DNA of 64,000 nt, taken from contig CM044863.1 of assembly GCA_024500155.1 (NCBI GenBank), positions 7,371,501-7,435,500 on the forward strand, given 5' to 3'. How positions within the stretch are numbered: the first letter of the stretch is position 1; every line of letters starts with the position of its first letter. The notes under the pieces were generated by a model. That model worked only from the letters and a program-made list of their open reading frames with translations. It searched no databases and was not told where the DNA came from. Source of the stretch: Chenopodium formosanum. Lineage: Eukaryota; Streptophyta; Magnoliopsida; Caryophyllales; Amaranthaceae. The position numbers were made by a program, and so were the translations under genes. Below are positions 11,951-25,325 of this stretch, piece after piece.

Positions 11951-14563
11951 TTATTTTTACTGATTAAAACTTAATTTTCATTTACGTAATATTACTTGTT
12001 CTTTAAAATTACACTGAATATTTTTTAATAATAAAAACCTACTGCATATTATTTTTCATATCTTGTTAAAACCTATAAGGATAGTGATTTGAAGATGGGA
12101 GATTATTTATTAATTAAAGGAAAATATCAAATCTGATATTGACCTTTAATTATAGAGGTTAGTGGATCACATTCAAGTATACTCGACTTGTTCACACTTT
12201 CTTGTTTGACTGGACTAATTTAACTTTGTTGATTAATTAAATAAGAAGCTAAGCTCTTCACCAAATAAAAAAAGAAGCTAATATAGGCTAAGACGACATT
12301 GGATAACATGTACTAATGTACTGCGCTATACCCGTAACATGTACTAGTAGGATTCAATAAGATAACATTTTTAATGTACGCTTAATAAATAATCAATTTA
12401 TTTATTTATTTGTTGATTATTATCACTTTCTTAGAAGTTTGAACCAAATCAAACAAAACAGGTCGGATCATATACTAATTGGCAAAAGCTAACGAATACT
12501 CCGAGGACGTTGGATAAACTAGCTAAAAGTAGAAAAATTAAATTAAAATGAACATTAATTATACCGATTGACGTGTAATTTTGTCATATTTTCCCAAATT
12601 AATACTATTTTAAGCAATATTTTAAATGATTATCCAACGTCGGGAGCGTTCGTTAGCAAGATCCATAATAATTTACAATATATGCATAGTAGATAACGAG
12701 ATATAAAATACTCCACAAATAAAGTGTCATTAATTCATATATTAGGTTATATAAAATACTCCTTTTTTTTTTGGGTATTTTTATTTTTAATTCCCTTTGT
12801 CAATTATGCTCTATGGCTGCAGATTACAAATTCACCATATGACCAAACTTATTTAAATTAAATAATGTCCAACCTAATCAAACAAATTTATGCTTCCTTT
12901 GTTTTAAGAAAATTGTAACACTTTGACTAGTATGATTGCTAGTGTGCAACTTTAATCAAACTAATAATTCAACAACATTATTTGATAGAATGGTTGCTAA
13001 TGTGCAACTTTAATTAAACTAATAATTCAGCAACATTAATTGATAACAAAATTTGTTTTCAATTTGTTGTAAACAAATGCTGTCAAAGTTAGGGCTTGAT
13101 ATGCTCATCTTCTTTTTACATATTTCAAGTCTAATAAGGTCAGATTAGTTTAAAGAAATAAAATCGTGTGGATAGAACACACCCTTAATATATAAATAGT
13201 GCAAAATGATGTAATTATTAACTTTACTTTAACAAAAAGAACCTTTAAGATCATCACTACATACATGTTGAAGAGAGTTTGATGGACTATTTAATAATAA
13301 TATTAATAATATATCAATTAGTCATTTGGTTAAGGTAGATTACACATTGTTTCTAATACCCATGGGATTGGATGAATGAACCATACATTAATTGTGGTAT
13401 ATTATAAAATAATAATTAATACACGAAATATATAGGATAATCATACAAAGTGTAAAGTATATGAGTGAAACTTATAGATTAATCAAAAGATAATACGGAG
13501 TAATAATTAAACATCACACTTTTATTGCTCATAAGCATTGAGTCGCGCCTTAGAATATTAATTATCTTCCATGTATCTTATCAACTAGCTAGCTCAGGTC
13601 AAATAAATAATACAACAGTCACCAAGGTCTATTCAATATACAATTGAAAATCTTGAAATCTTTCTATTTGCTCCATTTTGATTTAAGTGTTACACTTACA
13701 ATACAAATAAATAAATCGCCAACAAATCTAAATCATAATTAAGAATAAAACATGAATATGGAAAAGAGCATTGAGATAACTTTCTCCAAATGAAAATCTA
13801 TAAGTTAAATGTGATTGAACGAAGTCATTCTTGAAAATTTTGACTAGCATAGATTTGGGTATCGTCTATAAAGGAATCAAAGCCAGTTTTGAAGCTTCGT
13901 TACCTACCTATGAAAGACTAAAAGAGTTTTTGTTTTTTTAAATAAGAAAAACCATTAGCAATGGTTTGATTTCGTTTGCTAACTATAAGTGATGAACAAA
14001 TATTCAACAAAGTGGTAATAAAATCTGATTTAATCATTCCAACCAATTTATGTCTTATAAAACAAATCTTCGTTAACGATCCATTTGATACTATGGGCAT
14101 ATTCTTCTAGATATTTTGTTATCTAACAATTAACAATTAGTCAAAAATCTAAGCTACTGAGTATTTCTTTACTCACATACCCAAATATGTAAATGAAAGA
14201 CATAATTGCTACGAAGTAATTGACTAGCAACTCATAAAACACACCAAAATAATCCTTTTCAATGGAGACACAAAATCAACATGGATTCATGAATTCTATC
14301 TCATTGATTTTCATTTCATTATTTTATGTTAGTAAATAAAGAAAGGGATGTTAACGAGCTGAAACCTCTTACATATCCTCCCGATCCGATTAGTGGGCTA
14401 GGCATTTTAAAAATAGAGGGGGAGGGAGGGAAGGGTAAGCCGGTAAGAGAATCCCCACCCCAAAATGCCTCTAACCACAATCTCTTAGTTATAAGATGCA
14501 AGCTTTAGTGCTATTGTCGCTATACCAACCTTTGCTCGATAAAATAAATTATATATTCAGATT
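11951..14563. other. AT-rich intergenic stretch, no supported gene
   Basis: A remnant of the same fold-back family seems to end near 13190 (GTGGATAGAACACACCCTTAA). Overlapping open frames on both strands at 14319-14508 are mirror products of one composition-biased segment and are not called. The 13918-14100 frame is AT-driven. Confidence 0.4.
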
Positions 14564-14565
14564 AT

Positions 14566-14738
14566 ACACACCCTAATTTCCATACATAAAATAAATCATA
14601 CACATACACCCTAATTTTTTTTAAAAAGACATAAAAAAGCCTTCATTTTTACACACACCCTAATTTCCATACATAAAATAAATCATACACATACACCCTA
14701 ATTTCAATTAAAAAGACATAAAAAAGCCTTCATTTTTT
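14566..14738. repeat. Two tandem 87-bp units
   Basis: ACACACCCTAATTTCCATAC begins at 14566 and again at 14653. The copies are nearly identical through GACATAAAAAAGCCTTCATT. This is a recent local duplication upstream of the TPS leader. Confidence 0.85.
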
Positions 14739-14791
14739 AAAAAATAAATTAAGTTTCGAGTATATCCTAGAAGTTAGGTCACCATGAAGTA

Positions 14792-14830
14792 GGTAAGGGT
14801 GAGGGTGAGGGTGAGGGTGAGGGTAAGGGC
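14792..14830. repeat. GGTGAG hexamer microsatellite
   Basis: About six units of GGTGAG/GGTAAG in tandem. The unit is not the plant telomere heptamer (TTTAGGG). Confidence 0.8.
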
Positions 14831-14959
14831 ATGGGTAGGTATTTTTGTAATAAAAAGTAACAAAAAGGGTCAAACACATGAAAGTTAAAATTAAATAAAA
14901 TTAAAATAATATTATTAATCAAACCTTATCCAAAACCAAGGTTTAAATCTAACCATGGT

Positions 14960-15112
14960 AAACGTAAACTCCCAACCTTCTCTCTTCTATCTCTTTCTCT
15001 TTCCCTTTCTCTCTCCTCTCATCTTTTTCTCCTCCGTTTTTTCTCTCTTACCTGTGTAGTGTGCGTTCACATTCTTCAATCTCCTCATATATTTTTTTCT
15101 GCCATTTTTCTG
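14960..15112 (+). promoter_or_regulatory. Probable 5'-leader exon of the TPS gene
   Basis: A strongly pyrimidine-rich stretch (CTTCTCTCTTCTATCTCTTT and similar, 14973-15050) is typical of plant transcription start regions. It is followed at 15112/15113 by a good splice donor (CTG^GTGAGTC). Class II TPS genes commonly carry an intron in the 5' leader. The matching acceptor would be ATCAG at 18285, 44 bases before the TPS start codon. The transcription start is not determined. Confidence 0.5.
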
Positions 15113-15278
15113 GTGAGTCAACTCATTTTTATTTTTTCACCTTTTTATTTTTTCTTTCTTATGATCTGAAGTTTTGCATCTGTTTTTTTTTTCATTTTTT
15201 CATCTTTAATTCGGGTTAATTTAATTTTTGTAAAATAATTGATGAGTAAAATTAGAAAACTCTTTGAATACCCAGATC

Positions 15279-15314
<36 letters not shown>

Positions 15315-15795
15315 CTGGGTTTCCCTTTGATTTGGCTTTTTTTTTTTTTTACAATTTTTATATAGAGGCGCAAAGGATAGTGATGTAGACAGGATTTGAT
15401 TCGAGGTCTAGAATTATATTGACCCAGAGTTTTTACCAACTAAACTAGTTGACATCCGGCTTTGTTTTAGACATTGGTGTGTTTGTTCATAATTTGTGTT
15501 TTGGTATCAGACTAGATTTATCATTACTGTGTTTATGTATTAATCATGGAGAAAAATTGTATTAATTATGGAGAAAAATTGTATTATTTTTATCTTCGTT
15601 TGGTTATGTTAATTACGTTGGTTCATAAAGGAATATGGATATATGATGCTGTTTTTGTATTAGTATTAATAATAGCATCTATATATTTGTTGGTAATTTG
15701 ACATTTTTTTTGGATTTATTAGTGATAAGTTAGGAAAATTATAGTTTTTGGAGTATTGATTTAATAGGTCACTGTCAACATGAAAATATCCATTG

Positions 15796-15835
<40 letters not shown>

Positions 15836-18285
15836 TAGGGTGGTTCTAGGGATTTTGCTGCAAGGACTAATGATGAAGGAGTGTTCTAGAATATTGGGTA
15901 TTAAAAGCTTCAACTAATTTGTCTAATTCATGGGGCTATTTAGTTTTCCTCTATAATAATTTACATTTAATGAAGGGGGTTTTAGGTTTTGTTGAGTTTG
16001 GGGGAAGGAAAGTTTTGAGAGTTTGTCTGAAGGTTGAAGTTAAGTTTAGCAATGTGTTAGATTTTCCATTTCTCATAGAGTACTCATCCAAGGTGGGTGT
16101 AAGTGTTAACTGGACATATAATATGACACCCGGGAACTCTGGAATTTGACTTAAGAAGCTAAAAGATTGAAGGAAAACTGATCCTGAAAGTAGTTATATC
16201 TGATCTATTTATTACAGATTTTGAGTGTATAGAAATCTTACTTGGAGCATTTCTCAGCCTATGGCTTCTTATAACGTTCATTGGTACCGAGTTGTGCTTA
16301 GTTGGTACCATCCTAGTTCCCAAGTACTTCATTAGTACCATCCAATCACAGCTTAGAGTTATTCATGACTCAAGTTATATATGCTGAGAAATTCTCATCT
16401 CATGTGCTCATCATCTGGTGACCCAACCCTGTATGTCTTCGTGAATGTCTTCTAAGTTCTCTATACACAGTCTTTTTTTTGTTTAATTTTGTGTGGTTGT
16501 ATTGCTGTGTTGTATTTTCCGCTTAAACTTTGTTTATTATGTTGCATTTATTCAATATGCATCTGTTGTTGAGTGGGGTGGCGTAGGTTGATCTTATATA
16601 CTGTAGGTCTGTTGGATATATTTGTGATCACCAAAAAATTTAACTAGAATGCTGTGCAAGTCTGCTTAACTGAAAATTTTTTGTTGGTATTTCTATGATC
16701 TCTCTTTTTATTTAATTTATATATATATATTAATTAATTAATAAACTTTTCCAATTTGAGCTCCCTCAAGCGGCAGGGAAAATGTCAATGTCAAACAATA
16801 TTTTACATGGGAAGCACTCCTCACAAAATTATAGGGGAAAAAGTCACCAACTTTCACTAAAAAGTTAACAAGAACTAGCAACGCTCACAATACTCCTTTG
16901 AGATACAACCAACCCTCTCAAGAACTCTTATCTAGTAACCTAAGTATTTGTGATCTCTTCTTGCTGTTGTGCAATGAAAAGTGATACCCATGATCCTTTT
17001 TATATTGTATATTGAGTCATACACCTGCACCAAAGTTGTAAATATTTTAAACTCTAACTAGATCTAGGATACAAAAGTTATTAGATAACTAAATATTATA
17101 TAAAATGATTACAATTAAGTAGGAATTTGAATACTAGAGTCCTAAATCAAACAAGGTAAGAAGACTAAGTTACTTGCTATTAAAATCCTCAAACTGCCAC
17201 TTTCTTGTACCACGTACATGCAATACTTGCGTCCGTGATAGTGCCACCAAGCCTTTACCTTGTTTTATTGCTTTGCTTACTTTGTTTTTTCATAACCAAA
17301 TCTGAATCTCACCACATCTTGAGGCCCCACTAATCATGTTGGAAAAGTTGGGTTTGCCATATTTAACAGTACATTAGTGTTGGCATCTGGCTGAGTCAAG
17401 CTTTGTGCAAATTAGACCTTCTACAAAAGTACCAATTCCAATTATGCATACAAAGTATTAGTGATCTTGAACATGAGTTACTTTTTTTTTTAATAATATT
17501 GATTTCCCTGTGGTTCATCTTTGTGGACCAGCGTGGCATCCATTGGCAGCTTACTGAATGATAGTATATATTTGTTAAGTGATTGAGTTTTGATAATTTT
17601 GTTATAAAGTTATATCCTACCTGAGGTATCATTGCATACAATAGGTTATTATCAATTTCAAAGTTTCCTCTTCATATGAAGTTGACCCTTAAAAAGGTTG
17701 TGATTATTGCTTTCTCCAGTTTAAGGCTTATAAGGTAGCAAAGGAGTTGTATTAATATTTTCTTCATCCCATCTTGTTTGCCATATTGGGGCGTTGTTAA
17801 TTTTTTTAAATGTTGGTTGCTTAAGTGTTGTTGAGATTGGGTATCGGTGGGACTAAATGTAGTGAATGTGAATGTAAAGTGGTGGTTTCTCATAGTCATT
17901 GATAGAATGAGGCGATGTCAAAGAGACTGGCCAAAAAGAAAACTCATGTTAACAAAAGGGGATGGAGGGAGTATCAATATCCTATTGATCCAGTATCTGA
18001 TGTATAATCTAATGGTTTGTCAGTCCTGCAAGATTCTGGATGTTGTTACCAACTGTTAGCTGTGTTATTGAATACATATGGATTGCTGAAACTATGTTAA
18101 ATCATATATATATATATACTATTGATTGTGTATCGTTTAGTTGCTGGAAGTAATTTTCTGATGTTGCCTATGCTGGGGAAGAGGCAGGGAAATGGGGTGG
18201 AGGAACTATTTCTTAGCAATTCTGCCCTTATTGTCTGTCAACATTTCATGTTTTATTTAATTGATTTATTTTTACCAATGATCAG
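15113..18285 (+). other. Probable TPS leader intron (about 3.2 kb)
   Basis: This stretch between the proposed leader donor and the acceptor at 18285 has no supported gene. It holds a T-run of over 30 bases (15280-15313), an A-run of about 30 bases (15799-15828), a 77-codon frame at 15919-16149 with no recognisable domain, and (TA)n at 18105-18118. The segment 16740-17400 has retrotransposon-like composition, but no ends were found. Confidence 0.45.
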
Positions 18286-18294
18286 ATAACCTGT

Positions 18295-18366
18295 ATGGTC
18301 AAGCTGTTTGACAAGAGCTACTATTATCCATGGGATCAAAATCATATGGAAACTTGCTGGGCCTAG
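18295..18366 (+). promoter_or_regulatory. Upstream ORF overlapping the TPS start codon
   Basis: An ATG at 18295 opens a 23-codon frame (MVKLFDKSYYYPWDQNHMET, then CWA and stop). It runs past the main ATG at 18330 in a different frame. If the leader is spliced at 18285, this uAUG is in every such transcript, and ribosomes using it would pass the main start. Both AUGs have G at +4 but lack a purine at -3. Confidence 0.55.
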
Positions 18367-21300
18367 TCTCTGGTGATCTACTGGATATCCCATGTACCAC
18401 TAGAACTCTTCCACGGGTTATGACTGTTCCTGGGATTATCTCTGACTTGGATGGCCGTGAAAGTAGTGATGAAGATACAGAGGCTTCAGTTGTTCGTGTG
18501 AGAATAATTGTTGTTGCTAATATGCTGCCTCTCCATGCCTCTAGGGATCCAGAAACTGGAAAGTGGTGTTTTACTGTAGATGAGGATTTAATTCTGTTAC
18601 AGTTGAAAAATGGATTGCCACCCAATACTGAAATTATCTACATTGGTTCTCTGAAGGCTGATGTTGATATTAATGAGCAGGATGAGGTTTCACAGAAGCT
18701 TTTCAAGGAATTTAAATGTGTTCCTACTTTTCTTCCCCAGGACCTACAGAAGAAATTCTATCATGGGTACTGTAAGCAGTACTTGTGGCCACTATTTCAT
18801 TATATGCTACCCATGTGCCCTGACCATGGTGATCGTTTTGATCGCTCACTCTGGCAGGCATATGTTTCTGCTAATAAAATATTTGCTGATAAAGTAATGG
18901 AAGTCATAAACCCTGAGGATGATTATGTATGGGTGCATGATTATCATCTCATGATCCTACCTACTTTTTTAAGGAAACGATTCTATCGAGTTAAGCTGGG
19001 ATTTTTCTTGCATAGCCCATTCCCTTCATCGGAAATTTACCGAACCTTGCCTGTTAGGGATGAAATCTTGAGAGGCCTGCTGAATTGTGATTTAGTTGGT
19101 TTTCATACCTTTGATTATGCCAGGCATTTCCTGTCATGCTGCAGTAGGATGCTCGGATTGGACTACGCATCAAAGAGAGGGCATATTGGATTGGATTATT
19201 TTGGTCGCACTGTTTTCATTAAAATCTTGCCTGTCGGTATTCATGTTGGTCGGATAGAATCTGCTTTGAATCTTCCGTGCACATCAGTCAAAGTTAAAGA
19301 AATTCAAGAACAGTTCAAAGGGAAAAAAGTGATAGTTGGGATTGATGATATGGATATATTTAAAGGAATCAGTCTGAAGTTATTGGCCATAGAGCAACTG
19401 CTGCTTCAGAATCCAGAGTTCCAGGGAAAGTTGGTCCTTATTCAAATCATTAATCCTGCCCGAAGTTCAGGAAAGGATGTACAGGAAGCAAAGAGGGAGA
19501 CCTATCTGATCGCAAGAAGGATCAATGAGATGTATGGCTCTCCAACTTATGAGCCTGTAGTTATTATTGATCGCCCTGTTCCTCGTTATGAGAAGTCAGC
19601 ATATTATGCTTTAGCTGAATGCTGCCTAGTGAATGCTGTTAGGGATGGAATGAATCTGGTTCCATACAAGTATATTGTCTGCAGGCAAGGAACACCTGCT
19701 TTAGATGAAGCTTTGGGCATAAAATCAGTCACTCCTCACACAAGCATGCTTGTAGTCTCGGAATTTGTAGGATGCTCTCCTTCACTCAGTGGTGCAATCA
19801 GAGTGAATCCATGGGATATTGATGCTGTTGCCGAAGCCTTGAATATGGCTCTTACAATGCCAGATACTGAGAAACAATTACGACATGAAAAACATTATCG
19901 ATATGTTAGTTCTCATGACGTGGCTTATTGGGCACGCAGCTTTGTGCAGGATCTGCAAAGAGCCTGCCAAAACCATTATAATAAGCGGTGTTGGGGATTT
20001 GGTTTAGGGCTAGGTTTTAGAGTTGTCTCTCTTTCGCCAAATTTCAGGAAGCTGAATGTTGACTTTATTGCCTCAGCGTATAAGAGGACCACTAAACGAG
20101 TGATATTCCTGGATTATGATGGCACTATTGTGCCACAAACGAGTATGAACAAGTGTCCAAGTCCTGAAGTTATCTCTGTCCTGAATGCTCTTTGCAATGA
20201 TCCCAAAAACACAATATTCATCGTCAGCGGTAGAGGAAAGGCTCAATTAAGTGAATGGCTAAGCCCATGTCAGTTGTTGGGAATAGCTGCTGAACATGGG
20301 TACTTCTTACGGTAAGTTGACTATGTACAATTTAAATTATGATGTTTCTGAGGTATAAATCAATTTTTTCATAGTGACTGACAACGATGATGGAGGATGA
20401 ACCTGGGCTTCAGCTATGCTGTAGTAGATATTGTGAAGGTTAGAAGATGGCTTTAAGAATTGGAGGACGAATATGAGCATAGAAGAGATAAGGGCTAAAC
20501 ACTATTAGTGGGAGTAAAAAAGATTGTTTATAAAGAAGTTAATTGCCGACTAATGTCAACATACTGCAATAAACCAACAATGTTTGATTTGTCTTTAGAA
20601 TGGATAATAGTAGATCTATATCTGAAGTAGTTTTGATTTTCATAAATTTACTCGAACTATCCATGAATTAGTTGTTCACAATAGCACCCCAGCTGTAGAA
20701 ATTTCTTGTCTTGCTTTAACTCAACTTTTTCTTTCTTCTTGCAGGTCAAATAAAGCTGCTGATTGGGAATCTAATACTTCAGAGCTTGATTGGAAAGATA
20801 TTGTTGAACCTATCATGAGATCGTATACTGAGGCAACAGATGGATCCAGCATAGAGAGTAAAGAAAGTGCCTTAGTGTGGCACCATCAAGATGCAGACCC
20901 TGACTTTGGGTCCTGGCAAGCAATGGAGTTAATGGACCATCTCGAAAATGTGCTTGCCAATGAACCAGCTGTCGTTGCAAGGGGTCACAACATTGTTGAA
21001 GTTAAGCCACAGGTAATGTGTTAGTTTACTCTCCTTCCTTTTCTATCTCTGTTTTGTCACTCCATATCCCAATTGGTCTCTGTCTGATTTTAGCAGGGTG
21101 TTAGCAAGGGGCTTGTTGTTGAGAAAGTTATAACAACGTTAATCGATGATGGCAAACGACCAGATTTTCTTGTGTGCATTGGGGACGACAGATCTGATGA
21201 AGACATGTTTGAAAGCTTGTTGAAGTTCTCAAGTTCATATTTACCTGGGCTTCCTGAGGTCTTCTGCTGCACGGTTGGGCAAAAGCCTAGCAAAGCGAAG

Positions 21301-21420
21301 TACTATCTTGATGATACATCTGATGTCTTACGGCTGCTGGGTGGCCTAGCAGCTGCTGCCTCAACTCAAAAACCTCGGTATAATCCTCATGCTCAAGTCT
21401 CGTTTGAAAGTACATTCTAG
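18330..21420 (+). CDS. Class II trehalose-6-phosphate synthase/phosphatase-like protein (TPS8-11 group)
   Basis: Three exons (18330-20311, 20745-21012, 21097-21420) join in frame to an 857-residue protein, the usual class II TPS size. The N-terminus (MGSKSYGNLLGLVSGDLLDI) and PRVMTVPGII are hallmarks of plant TPS5-11 proteins; wording such as NPARSSGKDV fits the TPS8-10 subgroup. A GT20 glucosyltransferase domain spans about residues 55-545. A HAD-type phosphatase domain follows, with LDYDGT at about 594 and GDDRSDED at about 779. Class II proteins keep both domains but are generally reported to lack robust synthase activity; they act in trehalose-6-phosphate and SnRK1 sugar signalling, in the cytosol. 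An in-frame TGA upstream fixes the start. The two coding introns follow the family pattern. The last acceptor is a NAGNAG (TAGCAG), allowing one extra Gln. No disabling change is visible. Confidence 0.96.
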
Positions 21421-22823
21421 TAGGCCTATGTGTGCTTATAGTTATAGATCCACCCCCAGTGTGTCTGCGCCAGAGAATGTTTTCACAGGATTCCTTCTTT
21501 TCTCGACTTCTGTGATCTCGCGGGATTTCAAATCTTTTAAACACGTTAAAACATTGGGTAATTGTACATGGTGACAGTAGTGTAGTTCTCCGGCAGGAAG
21601 GTTCCTTTGATGCAGATCGTCATACAACTGTGGTTGCTTTAAATCGCACCAGACTCCACCCATCAATTTGTACAGAAAGCAGTTTGATGCCAAGGTTCCC
21701 TTGTTGTCTCTAACAAAGTGATTTGGATGATCATGAACAAAAAACATAGGGATATCCGACTTGATCTTTTATAAAGGTCAACAGGATACTTGTTGCTAAC
21801 AAAAAAAGCTTAGACGGACATAAGCGGTTTCTTCTACACCCCGTTGAATCAAAATTCGGAAAAAAGAGTGAGTTTCTGTGTATTACTTCGTCATATGCTA
21901 ACTGTTATTGGAAATGGGCTTGTATGTTTTGCCTTTGTAAATGTCTGTGTATACATGGACAATCCATGGAGTAGTAAAAAAACCGGCTATTGTCGTTCTC
22001 TTAAATATAAATCCATTGTTTCTTTTTTGGTTGAATTTTCTATAATCTGAAATTGGTTGAGCAAGTTGTGCAGTGAATGAGTGAGCTGTGTGACAAGATG
22101 ATGCATTTGGTTGTGCGAGTGTATGATAGATGTAAGCCTAGGCAGGTCCACATGAGGAAATATACATTATGCCTCACTTGTAGGCTTGCACATGGTGTTG
22201 TGATGGAGATGGAGATAGCTAGCATTTCTGTCTATGATTTATACAATTGATAAATGGGTGTAATGAAAATGACCTTTTTGCCCCTTGATTTTTTTTTTTT
22301 GTGGTCACAGGAAGAACCTAGGGTAGACATTATTATCTATTATTTTTTTTACCATAAGGGGTAGGATTCTGATCGTAGCTCAATCATCACGGTTTTTTTG
22401 GTCCAGAGTCTAGTTTACGTGGGTTAATGGGGATAGATAACAGAATTATTGTATCTTAAGACTAATTATCCCAATGTTGCCGGACATTTGAAAGTAAAGG
22501 GAGAGGTAAGGCTGTAAGGGAATTGTTGCACCTATGGTAAAGAGTTGTCGCTTGGCTATTCGTAGACCTCAGCACTCACGTTTTTGGTCTTGAATCTGTG
22601 AGGCTGTGAGCTAGATCACTTCGAAGTAGGGGTAATCATAAAGAAGATTCCCATTTGAATGACCATCTTCAACAAGATTGGAATCTTAATTAGCCTTTAG
22701 GATTAAGTGTAATTAATGTTATTACACAGATTTACACGTCTTATCCAGTGATTAAAACACTGCTTCGTTTGCTTGGTAGGTAAATATGAGATTATGCTTG
22801 GTTGGAAGAGAATTCTATTTCTA
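21421..22823 (+). other. TPS 3' region and intergenic DNA
   Basis: Probably 3' untranslated sequence to about 22050, judged from composition; no definitive poly(A) signal was assigned. Short frames on both strands here are shadows. 22060-22823 shows no supported feature. Confidence 0.4.
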
Positions 22824-23472
22824 TGAAAACTAGTTGGAAAATTTGTTTAAAATAAGCAAACCTTTGTTCGGTCTTCTCAAAATAAGCAAACCTTTTGATT
22901 AACATAGTAAGTTGACCTTTATTGGGTATTTTCTGTAAATAAGTCAGATGACCTACAACCTACCAAATAGGTCACTTTTTTCCTAAATTTAATTAATTTT
23001 TTTTTCTTATTTTATATTTGATGATTAATTAAATTGTATTAAATTAAAAACCCACCGCATACCAGCGCTCTACCCCCATTCGTGCCAGCCACCGCACAAA
23101 CCACATCCCCCGGGAGTATCTAAAAAATTAAGGTTTTTTTTTAATTTATTTTTTTATTTTTTAATCTTGAAAAAGTGTTTTTTTTTTTTTTTTTTTTTTT
23201 TGAATAGGTGTTTTTTTTTTTTTAAAAAAAATTTACAAAATTTTAAAAATTAATTAAAATAATATATTTTAATTAAATTTTTAAAAATTGGCTAACCACA
23301 CAATGACATGTGGCATAAGCAATCCAAACAACCGGTTACACTTAAAAGAAATCGGTCATGACTTATTTTGAGAAAATATCTCATAAAGGTTACTTACTCT
23401 AATTTAATCAAAAGGTTTAGTAATTTTGAGAAGATCGAGCAAAGGTTACAAATTTTCCAACCTAGTTTATCC
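22824..23472. mobile_element. Non-autonomous TIR element (AAACTAG-TTGGAAAATTT ends)
   Basis: The left arm (TTGGAAAATTTGTTTAAAAT... AAACCTTTTGATTAA) is inverted at the right (TTAATCAAAAGGTTTAGTAA... ACAAATTTTCCAAC), over about 75 bases with scattered mismatches. The target duplication is unclear. The interior is AT-rich with long T-runs and no coding capacity. Confidence 0.65.
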
Positions 23473-23795
23473 ATTTTCCTTTTTCTATTGGGTTTGAATG
23501 ATTTTAAGCTTTTAATGTATAGTGTGACAGTTTCCTAATTTCTTCTCCATCCCACACCAACCTCCTTGCTTCCATATTCCCTTAAATTATTTGACAAGGA
23601 ACCATGCATAGGGAGGGTATAAAACGTTTTGTTTTATTCCGTAGAGAGTTATTTACTGATGTATATTTCAAGTATTAAATTTACGGAACATGTTATATGC
23701 AACAGATTTACACAAGAATATCTAAAGATTGAGAATAACTAAGCATCAATTATACAAGTTTATGCAATTTTTTTTGTCAAATTTATTCCAATAGT

Positions 23796-24152
23796 ATGGA
23801 CTTGTTCGACAATTGGCTGCTAGATGTTGGCTGTCGGCTGGTTTGGTTGGCTTGTTTGATTGGCTGTTTATATTGACTTTTTTGTTGGCTGTTTGACTTT
23901 TTATTAGTTTAAAAACATATTATGTTTGGTAAAATTGGCTGTTGGATGTTATTAGTAACTTAGGTAGCGAAAAGTCAAAAGCTACTTAGAGTAGCTTTTT
24001 CATTTTGGCTTAAAAGCCAGCTTTTCAGCTGGCTGAAAAAGCCATTTACCAAACACAAATTTTGAATGTTTAACCAAATGAAAAAGCCAAAAGCCAAAAG
24101 CCAAAAACCAATCAAAAAACCAATGAAAAGCCATTTATCAAACAAGCCCTAT
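23796..24152. mobile_element. hAT-like MITE (CTTGTTTGA...TCAAACAAGCCCT)
   Basis: The left end GGACTTGTTCGACAATTGGC and right end TTATCAAACAAGCCCT are imperfect inverted repeats. The interior carries GGCTGTTGG/CCAAAAGCC motifs in opposite orientation on the two sides, a common plant MITE architecture. Confidence 0.6.
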
Positions 24153-25030
24153 ATTGTACACCAGTTTAGAGTTGTATACTTGGTACAACATTACCTTGTT
24201 TTTATTCCTTTCAATTCCTAGATTTATTCCAAATATACGCTAAGAATATTGCTAGTATTTTACAATTCATCTTAACCCCACTACGTTTGGACACAAGCTT
24301 TGTATAATTATATGGGGACAATGGTGACATCAATTATTACTCCGTACTTGTTACAATTTAATTGGTTGATATGCAAAAGCGAAATGAGAATCAGAGTTCA
24401 TGTAAGTATATTATTACTTGGACTGGACTGTTATTTTGGATGGATTTGTATTATTCTGATCTTGCTAGATTACAATAACTCCCTTATTAGAGAAAATCCA
24501 TTCTTTTCCTTCACATGTTTTTTTACTTTAGTCCTTTTCACAGATTTTCTTTGAAAATCATTTGTGATCTACAGAGTATACGTAATGAAACTTATAATAC
24601 GGAGTATTCATCTTGATATTAATAGATGTATTTAGGAATGAAAAACATGACTAAAGAATGTGTCACGTAAAATGAAGTGGCAAAGGAATTATGTTTGAAT
24701 GCTCCCTCACAAGTATAAAGGGGAAATAGACCAGAATAATGCCAAGATAACTTTTATGGAATTACAAATTTGAGTTAAACGATATAATTTTTGAAATTTC
24801 ATTATTCGTATACACTAATTTTGTAGCCATTATATCTTTGCTAATGCATGTGATCTTTCTAAGATTATTTCTTATATTACTTCATGTTAAATTGTTAATA
24901 TAGAGGATAATATCTTATAATCATATATCATGCATTTTCATATTATGAGATATTGATACGTAAGACAAGTATAATTATTGGTTCTAGAAACATTAACATT
25001 TTATTTTGAATTAAGGAAAATAGAAAGATG
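24153..25030. other. AT-rich intergenic stretch
   Basis: No supported gene. The 84-codon frame at 24300-24554 is hydrophobic by AT composition only. ACTCCGTA and its complement occur at about 24340 and 24598. Confidence 0.4.
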
Positions 25031-25230
25031 AAATGTCTTTTATTTGGATAACGAATGAAGAGGGAAGGAAATTTGAGAGATGAAAAATAGAGGGATTAAA
25101 TAGTAAGATATTAATCTATCTAACAACGAAAACATTTGAAAGGACAACTCATCATTTTTTCCTCCCATGTCTTTCCCCTTACCTCCCCTTCTTTTTCTTT
25201 CCCGTTTTTTTATCCAAACACATACTGTAA
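25031..25230. mobile_element. MITE, TTTGGATAA...TTATCCAAACA family, copy 1 (decayed)
   Basis: ATTTGGATAACGAATGAAGA at the left and TTTTTTTATCCAAACACA at the right are inverted. It appears to be a diverged relative of the better-preserved element at 26742-27006, on the other side of the LINE. Confidence 0.55.
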
Positions 25231-25325
25231 ATCATACTTTCACAATTAATTAGAATATAATCAATGCTCACATTCTCTGTTGGATGGATATTTGCTCAAC
25301 TCTCATTCATAATGCTTTGCTTTAA

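Noticed and set aside
14319..14508. Overlapping 60-codon frames on both strands as genes
   Set aside because: They are mirror products of one composition-biased segment with no domain, promoter or splice context.
14792..14830. GGTGAG repeats as an interstitial telomere
   Set aside because: The unit is a hexamer that differs from the plant TTTAGGG heptamer.
15919..16149. 77-codon frame as a gene
   Set aside because: It lies in the probable TPS leader intron, follows a long A-run, and has no recognisable motif.
18299..18625. Antisense frame over the TPS N-terminus
   Set aside because: A shadow of the TPS coding sequence; no similarity or signal of its own.
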